64,000 bases of DNA from DATGPD01 sp041398565 (GCA_041398565.1 JAWKUN010000003.1:248001-312000), one strand, 5' to 3'. Positions 49,106 to 62,269 are shown, counted from the first letter of the stretch. The notes: generated by a model from the letters alone, not told the origin. Numbers and translations are program-made.

Positions 49106-50268
49106 GCACCGTAGCCCCGTCTGCCGCCGTTCCCAGTTCGCCGACGCGCGGCTCGCGCCGCGGCCGTGCCCCCCTCGTGCTGGCCGTGGTCCTCGCCGTC
49201 GCCGCCGTCGTCGGCATCGTGTGGTACCTGCTCACCGTTGGCCGCGAGTCGACCGACGACGCCTTCGTGGCCGCGGACGTGTTCCAGGTGAACACCAAGA
49301 TCGCCGGGCGGCTCGCGAGCGTCGCCGTCGCCGAGAACCAGGTCGTCGACCGTGGCCAGCTCCTCGCCACGCTCGAGAGCGCCGACTACCGCAGCCGGGT
49401 CGCGAGGGAACAGGCCGCCGTGGCGCTCGCACAGGCGCGGCTGCGCCAGGCGGAGATCGACGTCGACCTGGTGACTGCGTCGACCGCCAACGGCGTCACG
49501 GTGGCCCGCGGCGAGGTGTCCGCGGCCGAGGCGCGCCTGCAGCAGGCGGATGCCGACCTGCACGCCGCCGACGCCGAGGCGACCCGCGCGCGTGGCGACC
49601 GCGAACGCTACGCGCAGTTGAGCGACCGTGCCGTGTCGCGGCAGCGCCTGGCGGCGGTGGAGACCGACGCCACGGCCACCGCCGCGGCGCTGCAGGCCGC
49701 ACGGCAGCGCTGTGCATCGGCATCCGCCGACGTCGCCGCAGCACGTGCGCGTCTGGCCACCACCGAAGCCGAACGCGCGCGCGTGTTGGTCGCGCAGGCC
49801 ACGGTGGAGCAACGGCACGCCGAGCTGCAGTCCGCGGCGGCGGCACTGCAGCTCGCCGAGCAGGATCTCGAGGGCACGCAGATCGTCGCGCCGGCGGCGG
49901 GGCGTGTGACGCGCAAGTCGGTGCTGCCCGGCACCTACGTGCAGCCGGGGCAGGCCATCATGGCCATCGTCGGCGAGCAGGTGTGGGTGGTGGCCAACTT
50001 CAAGGAGACCCAGCTCGAGCACATGCGGCCCGGCCAGGCCGTCAGCGTGCACGTCGACGCCTACGGCCTCGACCTCGACGCGCACGTCGACAGCATCCAG
50101 GCCGGATCCGGTGCGGCCTTCAGCCTGCTGCCGCCGGAGAACGCCACCGGCAACTACGTCAAGGTGGTGCAACGGGTGCCGGTGAAGATCGTGTTCGAAC
50201 GCCAGCCGGATGCGCGCCACGCGCTGGGGCCCGGCTTCTCGGTGGTGCCGACGGTCCACGTACGATGA
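49102..50268 (+). CDS. HlyD/EmrA-type membrane fusion protein
   Basis: A 388-residue periplasmic adaptor. One N-terminal transmembrane helix (about 24-45, LVLAVVLAVAAVVGIVWYLL) is followed by the STDDAFV...VNTKIAGRL biotinyl-lipoyl strand. A long Ala/Gln/Arg-rich coiled-coil (about 85-250) comes next, then the returning lipoyl half (GTQIVAPAAGRVTRKSVLPGTYVQPGQ) and a beta-barrel with VWVVANFKETQLEHMRPGQAV. This order is diagnostic for EmrA-like adaptors. Its start overlaps tetR and its stop overlaps the DHA2 transporter gene, both as ATGA. It links the inner-membrane pump to the outer-membrane channel. Confidence 0.92.
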   Translation: MSTVAPSAAVPSSPTRGSRRGRAPLVLAVVLAVAAVVGIVWYLLTVGRESTDDAFVAADVFQVNTKIAGRLASVAVAENQVVDRGQLLATLESADYRSRVAREQAAVALAQARLRQAEIDVDLVTASTANGVTVARGEVSAAEARLQQADADLHAADAEATRARGDRERYAQLSDRAVSRQRLAAVETDATATAAALQAARQRCASASADVAAARARLATTEAERARVLVAQATVEQRHAELQSAAAALQLAEQDLEGTQIVAPAAGRVTRKSVLPGTYVQPGQAIMAIVGEQVWVVANFKETQLEHMRPGQAVSVHVDAYGLDLDAHVDSIQAGSGAAFSLLPPENATGNYVKVVQRVPVKIVFERQPDARHALGPGFSVVPTVHVR

Positions 50269-51851
50269 GCGGATCCGGCGCTTCGCACACTGCCTACCAC
50301 GCGCCGAGCAACCCGTGGTTGATCGCCGTCGTGGCGACGTTGGCGACGTTCATGGAGGTGCTCGACACGAGCATCGCCAACGTGTCGTTGCCGCACATCG
50401 CCGGCAACCTCGGCGCCTCGGTGAACGACAGCACGTGGGTGCTGACCAGCTACCTGGTCGCCAACGCGGTGGTACTGCCGGCCACCGCCTTCCTCGCTTC
50501 CGTGCTCGGTCGCCGCACCTACTACCTGGTGTCCGTGGCAGTTTTCACCGTCAGTTCGCTGCTGTGTGGTGTGGCCCCGGACCTGCCGAGCCTGGTGGCA
50601 TTCCGACTGTTGCAGGGACTCGGTGGCGGCGGTCTGCAGCCGTTGACGCAAGCGATCCTCGTCGACACCTTCCCGCCGCGCATGCGCGGCATGGGCATGG
50701 CGGTGTACGGCATGACGGTGGTGGTGGCGCCGGTGATCGGGCCGACGCTCGGCGGTTGGATCACCGACAACTACTCCTGGCGCTGGGTGTTCCTCATCAA
50801 CGTGCCGGTGGGAGCGATGGCGCTGTGGCTCAACCACCGCTTGCTCAGCGATCCGCCCTACCTGCGCCGGCGCCTCGGGCCGGACCGCTGGCGCGGCGAC
50901 TTCGTCGGCCTCGGCCTGGTCGCGCTGGGGCTCGGCTGCGTGCAGCTCGTGCTCGACCTCGGTGAGCGTGAGGACTGGTTCGCGTCGAACTGGATCAGCA
51001 TCGCTGCGATCGTCGCGGTCGTCGGCCTGGTGGCCGGTGTGTGGTGGTCGCTGCGCCAGCGCGACCCGATGGTCAACCTGCGCGTGCTGCGCGACCGCAA
51101 CCTGGCACTGTCGTGCGTGCACATGCTGGTGTTCGGCGCCGTACTCTACGGCACCACCGCCCTGCTGCCGATGATGCTGCAGACGCAGTTCGGCTACACG
51201 GCGATGCAGAGCGGCATGGCGCTGTCGCCGGGCGGGCTGGTGGTGGCGGCGCTCATGCCGTTCGTCGGCTTCATGGTCACGCGCGTGGACGCGCGCTGGA
51301 TGGTGCTGTTCGGTGTCTGCGTCATCTCGAGCTCGCTGCTGCTCATGGCCGGCTTCTCGCCCGGCGTCGACTTCCGTACCGTGGTCACGGCGCGCATGCT
51401 GCAGGGCTTCGGCCTGGCGTTCATCTTCGTGCCGATCAACACGATCGCCTACGCCCACGTCGGCGCCGCCGAGCGCAACGCCGCGTCGAGCCTCGTCAAC
51501 ATCGCCCGCAACATCGGCGGCAGCGTCGGCATCGGCTACACGTCGACGATGGTCGCGCGCGGCCTGCAGGCGCACCGCGCCCACCTCGCCGAGCACGTCT
51601 CGCTCTTCGATCCGAACTACGGGCACGCCGCCGCAGCGCTGCAGCCGCGCCTGCTGCATCAGGTCGGCGACGCCGTGCACACCGACCTGCTGCTGCATCG
51701 GCTGCTCGAGGCTCGTGTCCAGCACCAAGCGGGCGTGCTCGCCTACCTCGATGAGTTCCGGTTCCTGGCCGTGGCGTTCCTCGTCCTCGTTCCCATCGTC
51801 CTCGTGATGCGCCGGCACAAGGCCGCGCACGCGGAGCCTGTCGCCGAATGA
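50265..51851 (+). CDS. DHA2-family MFS drug efflux transporter (EmrB-like)
   Basis: A 528-residue transporter with about 14 hydrophobic helices and DHA2 signatures: FMEVLDTSIANVSLPHIAG (motif D1), VLGRRTYY (motif A-like), VAFRLLQGLGGGGLQPLTQA and GPTLGGWITDNYSWRWVFLINVPVG (motif C). It would export hydrophobic drugs by proton antiport, together with the adaptor upstream and the TolC-like protein downstream. The ATG at 50265 overlaps the previous TGA. The much longer frame that starts upstream at 48918 is not meaningful, because it runs across tetR and the adaptor in a different frame. Confidence 0.92.
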   Translation: MSGSGASHTAYHAPSNPWLIAVVATLATFMEVLDTSIANVSLPHIAGNLGASVNDSTWVLTSYLVANAVVLPATAFLASVLGRRTYYLVSVAVFTVSSLLCGVAPDLPSLVAFRLLQGLGGGGLQPLTQAILVDTFPPRMRGMGMAVYGMTVVVAPVIGPTLGGWITDNYSWRWVFLINVPVGAMALWLNHRLLSDPPYLRRRLGPDRWRGDFVGLGLVALGLGCVQLVLDLGEREDWFASNWISIAAIVAVVGLVAGVWWSLRQRDPMVNLRVLRDRNLALSCVHMLVFGAVLYGTTALLPMMLQTQFGYTAMQSGMALSPGGLVVAALMPFVGFMVTRVDARWMVLFGVCVISSSLLLMAGFSPGVDFRTVVTARMLQGFGLAFIFVPINTIAYAHVGAAERNAASSLVNIARNIGGSVGIGYTSTMVARGLQAHRAHLAEHVSLFDPNYGHAAAALQPRLLHQVGDAVHTDLLLHRLLEARVQHQAGVLAYLDEFRFLAVAFLVLVPIVLVMRRHKAAHAEPVAE

Positions 51852-53326
51852 TCCGCATCCGTCCCCTGATCGCGCTCGCGTTGTCGTTGTGCGGCTGCAC
51901 GGTCGGTCCCGACTACGTGCCACCCGTCGTGCCGGCGCCGCCGGCGTGGGCCGAGAGCGACGGCACGCGCGTCGACGCGGTGGCCGTGGACACGTTCTGG
52001 CGCCGCTTCGCCGACCCGACCCTGCAGGATCTGCTCGACCGAGCCGTCGCCAACAACCGCGACCTGCGCGTGGCCGCGGCCCGGCTGCGCGAGTCGCAGG
52101 TGCGCGCTCGCGCCGCCGGAAGTGCCCTGTGGCCGCAAGTGGACGTGGAGGCCACGTATTCGAACTCGCGCCTGAGCGAGCACGGCTTCCTGCAGGGACT
52201 GGCAACGGGCGGCACCGGCGGCGGCGCGGTGTTCCCCGGCCAGCAGCTCGACCTGCACCAGATCGGCTTCGACGCGAGTTGGGAACTCGATCTGTTCGGC
52301 GGCGGCCGTCGTGGTCTCGCCGCCGCCGAGGCCGTCGCCGGGGCTGCCGCCTACGACCTGCGCGCCGTGCTGCTGTCGCTGTGCGCCCGCATCGCCGACG
52401 ACTACGTTGAGCTACGCAGCATGCAGCGGCGCGCAGCGTTGGCCGAGCGTCTGGCCGCCACCTACCGCAGCGCCGTGGCCGTCCTGCGCGAGCAGGTCCA
52501 GGCCGGCGTCGCCGACGCGCTCGAGCTGGCGCGCACCGAGACCGAACTCGCCAACCGAGAGGCCGACGCTGCTGCCTACGGTGGAGAGATCACCGCTGTG
52601 CAGCGGCGCATCGAGGCCGCCGTCGCGTCGGCTCCCGGCGGTCTCGCCTCCGCGTTGGCGGCCGGCGACCTGCCGGCGGTGCCCGATGTTCTGGCCATCG
52701 ACGTGCCGGCGGCCACGCTGCGCCGCCGCCCCGATGTCGGCGCCGCCGAGCGCCGGCTGGCCGCGGCCACCGCGCGGATCGGCGTCGCCACGGCCGAGCT
52801 CTACCCGCGCCTGAGCCTCACCGGCGCGTTCGGGTTGCAGGCCCAGAACCTGGCCGACCTGCCGCGCAGCGACAGTCGCTTCTGGGCGGTGGGGCCGCAG
52901 GTGCGGTGGCCGCTGTTCGACTTCGGTCGGGTGCGCGCCGCGATCGCGATCGAGGACACGCGCGCTGCCCAGGCGCTCGCCACCTACGAGGGCGTCGTCG
53001 TCGACGCGTTGGCCGACGTCGAGGTAGCGCTCGTGCGGGTGGCGCGGTGGCGTCGGCAGGTGGCGGCACTGGAACGGGCGCGCGACGCGGCGCGCACTGC
53101 CGCGCGGCTGGCCGACGAACAGTACCGCTCCGGTGTGCGCGAGTACCTCGATGTGCTCGAGGTGCAGGCGATCGCCGACCGGAGCGAGGACGAGCTTGCG
53201 CGCGGCGACGCTGCGTTGGTGCACGCCGTGGTGGCGCTCGGCAAGGCGCTGGGCGGCGGCCTGCGCGCCGACGCCGCGACCGTGACTTCCGCGGTCAGCG
53301 ACGGCCGCGCGAGCACGCCGCCGTGA
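51848..53326 (+). CDS. TolC/NodT-type outer membrane efflux lipoprotein
   Basis: A 492-residue outer-membrane channel. The N-terminus is a lipoprotein signal (LALSLCGC, lipidation on C17) followed by TVGPDYVPPVVPAPPAW, the NodT-family start. Two repeated halves contain the WWxxF-like segment DTFWRRFADPTLQDLLDRAVANNRDLRVAAARLRESQ and the LDLFGGGRRG/LFDFGRVR pair typical of the OEP fold. It forms a beta-barrel plus alpha-barrel tunnel that completes a tripartite pump. Its ATG overlaps the transporter stop (ATGA); it is the last gene of the four-gene operon. Confidence 0.92.
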   Translation: MIRIRPLIALALSLCGCTVGPDYVPPVVPAPPAWAESDGTRVDAVAVDTFWRRFADPTLQDLLDRAVANNRDLRVAAARLRESQVRARAAGSALWPQVDVEATYSNSRLSEHGFLQGLATGGTGGGAVFPGQQLDLHQIGFDASWELDLFGGGRRGLAAAEAVAGAAAYDLRAVLLSLCARIADDYVELRSMQRRAALAERLAATYRSAVAVLREQVQAGVADALELARTETELANREADAAAYGGEITAVQRRIEAAVASAPGGLASALAAGDLPAVPDVLAIDVPAATLRRRPDVGAAERRLAAATARIGVATAELYPRLSLTGAFGLQAQNLADLPRSDSRFWAVGPQVRWPLFDFGRVRAAIAIEDTRAAQALATYEGVVVDALADVEVALVRVARWRRQVAALERARDAARTAARLADEQYRSGVREYLDVLEVQAIADRSEDELARGDAALVHAVVALGKALGGGLRADAATVTSAVSDGRASTPP

Positions 53327-53392
53327 TGCCGCCGCGGCGCGCAGCGGTCGTCGGCCGCATCGCGTGCCTGCGACCCGGAGGTCGCGCGCGGG

Positions 53393-56077
53393 TCAGAAGC
53401 CGAAAGTCATCTCGGCGCCGTTGCTCAGCTGACCGGCGCCGAGCAGCGGACCGCCGAGCTGGACGATGAACTCCTGCGCGGTCATGACGGCCCCGGCGAG
53501 CTGGCCGTTGGCGGGCAACGGCAGACCTACCGAGAGGCTGCCGCTGGCGTTGGTCGACCCGACCGACAGGCTCACCATGCCGGTCAATCCGGGCTGGATG
53601 ACGCACGGGCCGATCGGCGTCGGGTTGGCCGGGCCCGGGGTCAAGAGCAGGGCGACCGGCGCGTTGGCGGCGGCGTTGGCCAGGGTGTAGTTTTGCGTGG
53701 CGCCGATGATCGGAGCCGCCACGGTCAGGCTCGGCGGGGCGGCGCCACCGCAGCCCGTGCCGACCGGCGTCACCGACGCCGGATCGACGTCGCAGGTCCA
53801 CATGCTGCGGCCGTGCGTCGCCACCACGAGCGTGCGGTCGTTGCGCCACACCAGTTCGTCCATCGGCACGATGGTCGGGCCGCCCACTGCCGGCTGCCAG
53901 TTGGCGCCGTCGTCGTTGGTGAAGTAGAGCCCGAGGTCGGTGGCGGCGTAGAAGCGCGCGCCTGCCACGCGGTGCTGGACGATGCACGAAACCGGCACCT
54001 GCGGCAGCGTGCCGGTGCCGCTGCCGCTGATCGAGTGCCACGTCTGGCCGGTGTCGTCAGTGCGCCAGACGTTGTTGGACGTGAAGCCCATGAACGACAC
54101 GCTGACGCGACTCGGGTTGTCCTTGTCGATGACGATGCGCGACACCCAGCGGTTGGGCAGCGGCGGGTTGTTGGTGTCGACCTGGACCCAGGTGGGCGAT
54201 GACGCCAGGCCGTTGGTCGTGTAGTAGACGTCGCCGTTGTTGTGGCCGACCCAGACGATGTTGGAGTTGCCCTTGGCCACCGCCACCGTCGAGATGTTGC
54301 ACGGCGGGTTGTCGATGAAGTGGTCGGGGCTCGGCTTCTCGGGCGCCGTGCTCGGACAGCTGATCGCGGCCTTCACCGACGCCCACGTCGGCGGACTGCC
54401 GGTCTTGGCGTTGTTGGCGCGCCACAGCCGCGCGCCGCAGGCCCACAGTCGGTTGATGTCGTTCGGGTCGAGCAGGATGTAGGACATGAAATTCGGCGTG
54501 GCATCGCTGATGGCGCCCTTGATCGACGAGCCCTGCGACGCACCGCCGTTCGTGCTGCGGTAGAGGTTGAGGTAGTAGTACTGCAGGTAGAACGTGTTGG
54601 GGTCGGTCGGATCGGACGCGCAGAACGAGCCGTCGCCGCCGAGCGGTTCGGTCCAGCCGTTGACGCCGCTGATGGCCGTGGCCCGCAGCGTGCCGTTGTC
54701 CTGGGCGCCACCGAGCACCGTGCCCGAGGTCGGGTTCATGCAGCAGCCGTAGAACTGGGTGATGGCCAGGTTGTTGGCCAGGTTGGTCCAACCCGACAGG
54801 TTCGACACGGTGCCGTAGTTGGTGGCGCGTTGGATGCCGCCGTCGTTGCCGAAGAACACCGTGCGGTTGCTCGAGCCGTCGAAGAGCGGGTGCTCGACGA
54901 TGATGTGGTGGTCGGCGTGCGCGCTGTTGGCCGGGTAGCTGGACCAGGACGAGATCTTGGAGAAGCTCACGCCCGCGTTGGTGCTGCGGTAGAGATCGAG
55001 GCCGCCGACCAGGACGTTGTTCGAGTTGGTCGGATCGACCCAGATGGCGCCGGTGTAGCTCGCCAGCACCGTCACGACGTTGCCCGACTGGCGGGTGTAG
55101 GTCTGCCCGTTGTCGGTCGAGCGCCAGACCGTGAGGTTGCCGTTGGTGTTGACCGCGGCGAACACCGTGCCCGGGGTGGCGCGGGCGAAGGCCAACTCCA
55201 CGCGCACGCCGCCGGTCGACGTGCCGTTGCTCCAAGTGTTGCCGCCGTCGGTCGAATACTGCGCCACACCGTTGGCCAGCCCGGCGACGCAGCGCGTGCG
55301 GTTGTTCGGGTCGAAGTCGACGTCGTAGGTCTTGCTGGTGGTGCGCTGCGACCAGGTGTTGCCGCCGTCGGTGCTGCGCCAGATGCCGGAGATGGTGGCG
55401 GCCAGCATGTTGGACGGGTTGGTCGAGTCGACGGCCAGGCGGCTCACCGAGTTCCATGCCGCACCCGCAGTGCTCGGAATCTGCGCCCAGGTGTTGCCGC
55501 CGTCGGTCGACTTGAAGATGCCGGCGCCGAAGTTCACGGCGCTGTTCGACGAACCCTCCGCTGCCTGGAAGTAGCACTCCTCGCCGGTGCCGGCGAAGAT
55601 CGTGTTGGGGTCGGATGGGTCCAAGACCATCGTCGTGATGGCCAGCACGTTGGGAAGGTCAGGCAGTGCCGACCACGAGCCACCCGCGTTGGTCGACTTC
55701 CACACGCCGCCGCTCACCGAGCCCACCCACATGACGTTCGGGTTGGTGGGATGGATGAGGATCGAGCGGATACGGCCACCGAAGTTACCGGGCCCGAGCA
55801 GGGTCCAGTTGGCGGGGCCGTCGGCGGTGGGCGACGCGGCCAAGCGCGCCTTCAGCGCCGCGGCTTCGCGGTAGAGGACTTCGCCGTGGATCTTGCCTTG
55901 CTCGTCCTTGCGTTGCTGCCAGCGCAGGAACTCGGCGCGAGGATGGCCTTCGGCCTCGTCTCCTTCTTCGCCGAGGCCGACGTCGAGGTCGCGGGCGGGC
56001 TCGGTGTCGCGGTGGCGGACGAGGAGGAAACAGGACGCCAGCGTCACGCCGGCCAGGAGGAGTGGGAGTGGGCGCAC
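53393..56077 (-). CDS. Secreted BNR/sortilin-type propeller protein
   Basis: An 894-residue protein with many Asp-box/BNR motifs (STDGGNTWAQ, STDGGNTWSQR, STDGGNTWSNG, STDNGQTYTRQ, DDTGQTWHS, about nine in all) as in sortilin-like ten-bladed propellers and sialidases. No sialidase catalytic triad is evident. I place the start at the GTG at 56077, before a hydrophobic segment (MRPLPLLLAGVTLASCFLLV) that could be a signal anchor; no ribosome site supports it, and the frame is open to 56374. The C-terminal tail starts GTGCGGAAPPSL and ends QLSNGAEMTFGF, matching the shared exoprotein tail. Confidence 0.75.
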   Translation of the reverse strand: MRPLPLLLAGVTLASCFLLVRHRDTEPARDLDVGLGEEGDEAEGHPRAEFLRWQQRKDEQGKIHGEVLYREAAALKARLAASPTADGPANWTLLGPGNFGGRIRSILIHPTNPNVMWVGSVSGGVWKSTNAGGSWSALPDLPNVLAITTMVLDPSDPNTIFAGTGEECYFQAAEGSSNSAVNFGAGIFKSTDGGNTWAQIPSTAGAAWNSVSRLAVDSTNPSNMLAATISGIWRSTDGGNTWSQRTTSKTYDVDFDPNNRTRCVAGLANGVAQYSTDGGNTWSNGTSTGGVRVELAFARATPGTVFAAVNTNGNLTVWRSTDNGQTYTRQSGNVVTVLASYTGAIWVDPTNSNNVLVGGLDLYRSTNAGVSFSKISSWSSYPANSAHADHHIIVEHPLFDGSSNRTVFFGNDGGIQRATNYGTVSNLSGWTNLANNLAITQFYGCCMNPTSGTVLGGAQDNGTLRATAISGVNGWTEPLGGDGSFCASDPTDPNTFYLQYYYLNLYRSTNGGASQGSSIKGAISDATPNFMSYILLDPNDINRLWACGARLWRANNAKTGSPPTWASVKAAISCPSTAPEKPSPDHFIDNPPCNISTVAVAKGNSNIVWVGHNNGDVYYTTNGLASSPTWVQVDTNNPPLPNRWVSRIVIDKDNPSRVSVSFMGFTSNNVWRTDDTGQTWHSISGSGTGTLPQVPVSCIVQHRVAGARFYAATDLGLYFTNDDGANWQPAVGGPTIVPMDELVWRNDRTLVVATHGRSMWTCDVDPASVTPVGTGCGGAAPPSLTVAAPIIGATQNYTLANAAANAPVALLLTPGPANPTPIGPCVIQPGLTGMVSLSVGSTNASGSLSVGLPLPANGQLAGAVMTAQEFIVQLGGPLLGAGQLSNGAEMTFGF

Positions 56078-56407
56078 GAGGAGAGCGCGGCGGGGCCGCG
56101 AGCGGACCGAGGAAACGGGAAGTCGAATGCCCCGATGTCGAGCGCGACGCGGGTGGCATCCGGCGAGGCAGGAGTCAGGATGATGCGGCCGGCGCCGCGG
56201 CCGGTCCAGGCCCGGATCGCCTCGCCCGCTCGCCGCGGGTGTTCCCGGACCCGGCGTTTGCGGCGGCCCCGAGCGGCGAAGCTGCGGCGGCGCGTCGCCG
56301 GTCGCGGGCGCGACCCCATCGCGGCCCGGGCCGCAACCGGCGCCGGGATTCGCGGCACTTGCAGCCCATGGCAACGTCGGCTCGCACTCGGCCCGGGGCG
56401 TCCCGGA
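56078..56407. other. Intergenic region, no clear element
   Basis: These 330 bp separate the BNR gene start from the K+ channel stop, both on the minus strand. If the BNR gene starts further upstream, up to 300 bp of this would be coding. I see no RNA gene or repeat; a few GC-rich inverted repeats are expected by chance. Confidence 0.35.
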
Positions 56408-57205
<798 letters not shown>

Positions 57206-57483
57206 CGTGGCGCAAGGAGAGCCTCGGTTCGGCCACGCGGCAAACACAGCCTGGCGAACCTGGGCCAGACCCCTCCGCACACTGTCGTCCCGGTCCGTCG
57301 AGTCGAACCGCGCGAACGAGACCTCTGCTTGACGAGGACGTGCCGCGTCGGCACTGCCGCTCACTCGCTTGCCTCCCCCGGGACCGGGCGTATCGTCCCC
57401 GGTTTCGGTTTCGATGCCGCCGCACGGTCAGCGCGACGCGATGAGCCCGGCGCCGGCCCTCGGCCCTCCCTGCGATTCCTCAC

Positions 57484-59943
<2,460 letters not shown>

Positions 59944-59966
59944 GCGCAGCGTCGCGAGAGGCTTCT

Positions 59967-60022
59967 CTACCAGGGGGTCCCTACCAGGGGGTCCCTGCCA
60001 GAGGTTCCCTGCCGGACTCTGC
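59967..60022 (+). repeat. 14-bp tandem repeat after parC
   Basis: The unit ctaccagggggtcc is repeated twice exactly (59967-59980, 59981-59994), then with two substitutions (59995-60008) and once more in decayed form. It lies 24 bp after the parC stop. It is too short and has no spacers, so it is not CRISPR; it may be a slipped-strand tract. Confidence 0.8.
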
Positions 60023-60209
60023 CCCGGACGTTCGCGGCCGGGGCGGTGCGGAGCGACGGCACGGGAGCTCTCGGGCGCCACCGCACGGCTGTCGCGAAGC
60101 ACGACACTCGGCGATGGGGCGACATCGCAATGGAACCTCGCGGGACCGGCCTCAGTCCGAGACTTCGCAGAGCCGATAGCACGGGCTAGGAACGTCCGCC
60201 CTCGGAACC

Positions 60210-61154
60210 ATGACGACCACACCTGCTCCGTCCGTCGACAGCGAGAACCTCCTGGACCTCGTGCATCGCTGCAGCGAACTCTGCACGGCCGCAGAGCGCT
60301 CGATGCGCAAGTCTTCGCCCGAGCGCGAGTCGTTCCTGGCCGAGAACCTCGAGGCGGCGCTGCTGCAGCTCGAGTTGATCCTGCGCCTGCTCGGCGAGCA
60401 GGGTGCCGGTTCGCGCGACTCGGAGCGGCAGAGTCTGCTGCGGCGGCTGTTCGCTCGCTCGGGTACCAAGGAGGTGGCCGCGTCGACGGTCGAGGCGCCG
60501 TCCTTCGACGTCTCGACCCAGGGCCTGCAGGGAAACTCGTGGACCGTGTCGATCGCCGAGATCCTCGGTTTCCTCGCCTTTGCCAACAAGACGGGACTGC
60601 TGTGGGTCGACAGCCCGACCGGCAACTTCATCGTCGGCATCGTCAAGGGACGCCTCATGCACGCGAGCAGCGACCGGACGCCCGAGGGGTTGCGGCTCGG
60701 CGAGGTGCTGGTGGGGCTCGGCTTCCTGACGCGCCGCCAGCTCGAGCGATACCTGGCGTCGAACGCGGAGGGGGACGCCGTGTCGGGCGAGAAGTTGCTC
60801 GAGGCCGGCATGATCTCCGACGAGGAGCTGCGCGAGGCCCTCTCGTACCAGGTGACCAAGCTGTTCAATCGGTTGATCCACACCGACCAGGCGGTGTTCC
60901 GCTTCCAGGAGGGGGTCAAGGTGCAGCTCGCCTACCAGGTCGACATCGACATCAACCAGTTGCTGTTGGACAGCGCGCGCAAGCGCGACGAGTCGGTGAG
61001 CCCGGCGCAGCAGGTCGCCGCCGTGCTGCAGGAGTGGAACACCTGGCGCAGCGAGCTCGGTAGCAAGCTCGCCGCACAGGCGGCAGCCGAGCAAGAGACG
61101 CCGGAGGCTGCGCCCAAGGACGCCGCCGACGCGAACCCACCGGTCGGAGTCTGA
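60210..61154 (+). CDS. DUF4388 (PATAN)-domain protein
   Basis: A 314-residue cytosolic protein. A helical N-terminus with Glu/Leu heptads (about 9-70) leads to a DUF4388/PATAN domain (about 103-230): WTVSIAEILGFLAFANKTGLLWVDSPTG, FIVGIVKGRLMHASSD, GLRLGEVLVGLGFLTRRQLERYL. PATAN domains occur in bacterial signalling and motility regulators and bind partner proteins. The C-terminus is an Ala/Glu-rich unstructured tail. It follows the tandem repeat after parC. Its partner is unknown. Confidence 0.75.
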   Translation: MTTTPAPSVDSENLLDLVHRCSELCTAAERSMRKSSPERESFLAENLEAALLQLELILRLLGEQGAGSRDSERQSLLRRLFARSGTKEVAASTVEAPSFDVSTQGLQGNSWTVSIAEILGFLAFANKTGLLWVDSPTGNFIVGIVKGRLMHASSDRTPEGLRLGEVLVGLGFLTRRQLERYLASNAEGDAVSGEKLLEAGMISDEELREALSYQVTKLFNRLIHTDQAVFRFQEGVKVQLAYQVDIDINQLLLDSARKRDESVSPAQQVAAVLQEWNTWRSELGSKLAAQAAAEQETPEAAPKDAADANPPVGV

Positions 61155-61222
61155 CACCGAACTTCGCATCGCCGAGTCGGCTGATCTCCGCAACTCGCTC
61201 CGCGACGTAGACTGGTCCGAGC

Positions 61223-62269
61223 ATGCTTCGCGCGCTCCTTCTCGTTGCGTGGGCGCTACCCGCTGCCGCGCAGTTCACCAGTCCAACTGGTCGCCTGAAC
61301 TCCGAGGGCGTCTCCTACGACGACCAGTCCCTGTTCGGGGTGTCCGACGTCCGTTACCAGCAGATCGACAGCACGAGCGTCGGCATGGCGCCCTTTGCGA
61401 TCCGGCGCATGGCTTGGCGCCGTGATGCCGTCATCGGCCCGCGCGCCACGTGGTCGTCGCGCTCGATCTGGCTCACGATTCTGCTCGGCGAAGGCGTGCG
61501 CCCGGGAACGGCGTGCACGGGATTCGAAGCCAACTACCGCGGCACACCGACTCAGGTGGTCGCGCAACGGATGGTGGTGCTGCCTGACTGGTCGCCTGCC
61601 GCACCGTCGACGCCTGCACCCTTCGACCTGATCGTGCCACTGGACGCGCCGTGGACCTACATGGCGACCGCGCCGCTGCTGTACGAAGTCTCGACCTTCT
61701 TCGGTCAAAACGGCCGGTATGGTCTCGACCTCGACGGCGAGCCGGGCGGCGTTGGCACGCGAGAGGTCGGTTTCCCGCTCGGGGCCGGGTGCGTCGCCAC
61801 AGGACAGAGGATCTCGATGCTCCTGATGGGAACGGCCCACAATCACTACACTCGCCTGCGCGCGGAATACGACGTCGCCTTTGCGCCGCCGTATGCGCCC
61901 GGTGTTCTCGTGCTGGGTTTCGCCCCCGCGACCTTCCGCCTTCCGGGTCTCTGCTCCGATGTCCTGCTGACCCCGAGCATCTCGGTTCCCATCGGACAGG
62001 CATCGCCGCTCGGCGCAGTCACGAACTTCGGGCTCGAGAACATTCCGTCCGCCGGCATGGTCGGCCGGCCGCTGTACGCGCAGGCCGCGTATCTCGACCC
62101 TGGTCAACCCGGGCTCCCCGTCGCCTTGTCGTCGGGGACGCGCATCACCTTTCCGGCACCGAACTCGCAGCCACCGACCGCGCTGGCCTCCGTCACCGCC
62201 CTTCGCTTCGGCTACGAGTTCTACACCCCGAGAGTCTTCGCCGCGGGCTTCGTCACTCGCTTCGACTGA
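61223..62269 (+). CDS. Secreted protein of unknown function with exoprotein-type tail
   Basis: A 348-residue protein with a signal peptide (MLRALLLVAWALPAAAQ) from the ATG at 61223. The middle is beta-rich (SIWLTILLGEGVRPGTACTGFEANYRG, PFDLIVPLDAPWTYMAT). The last 130 residues (from VLVLGFAPATFRLPGLCSDVLL) resemble the shared tail, including VGRPLYAQAAYLDPGQPG, although the end continues past it. No enzyme motif is seen. It lies 68 bp after the DUF4388 gene. Confidence 0.65.
   Translation: MLRALLLVAWALPAAAQFTSPTGRLNSEGVSYDDQSLFGVSDVRYQQIDSTSVGMAPFAIRRMAWRRDAVIGPRATWSSRSIWLTILLGEGVRPGTACTGFEANYRGTPTQVVAQRMVVLPDWSPAAPSTPAPFDLIVPLDAPWTYMATAPLLYEVSTFFGQNGRYGLDLDGEPGGVGTREVGFPLGAGCVATGQRISMLLMGTAHNHYTRLRAEYDVAFAPPYAPGVLVLGFAPATFRLPGLCSDVLLTPSISVPIGQASPLGAVTNFGLENIPSAGMVGRPLYAQAAYLDPGQPGLPVALSSGTRITFPAPNSQPPTALASVTALRFGYEFYTPRVFAAGFVTRFD

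Noticed and set aside
48918..51851. A 977-residue frame across the efflux operon
   Set aside because: Only its last 528 residues, from 50265, make a transporter; the rest is out of frame with tetR and the adaptor.
59967..60022. CRISPR array
   Set aside because: The unit is 14 bp with no unique spacers and no cas gene.
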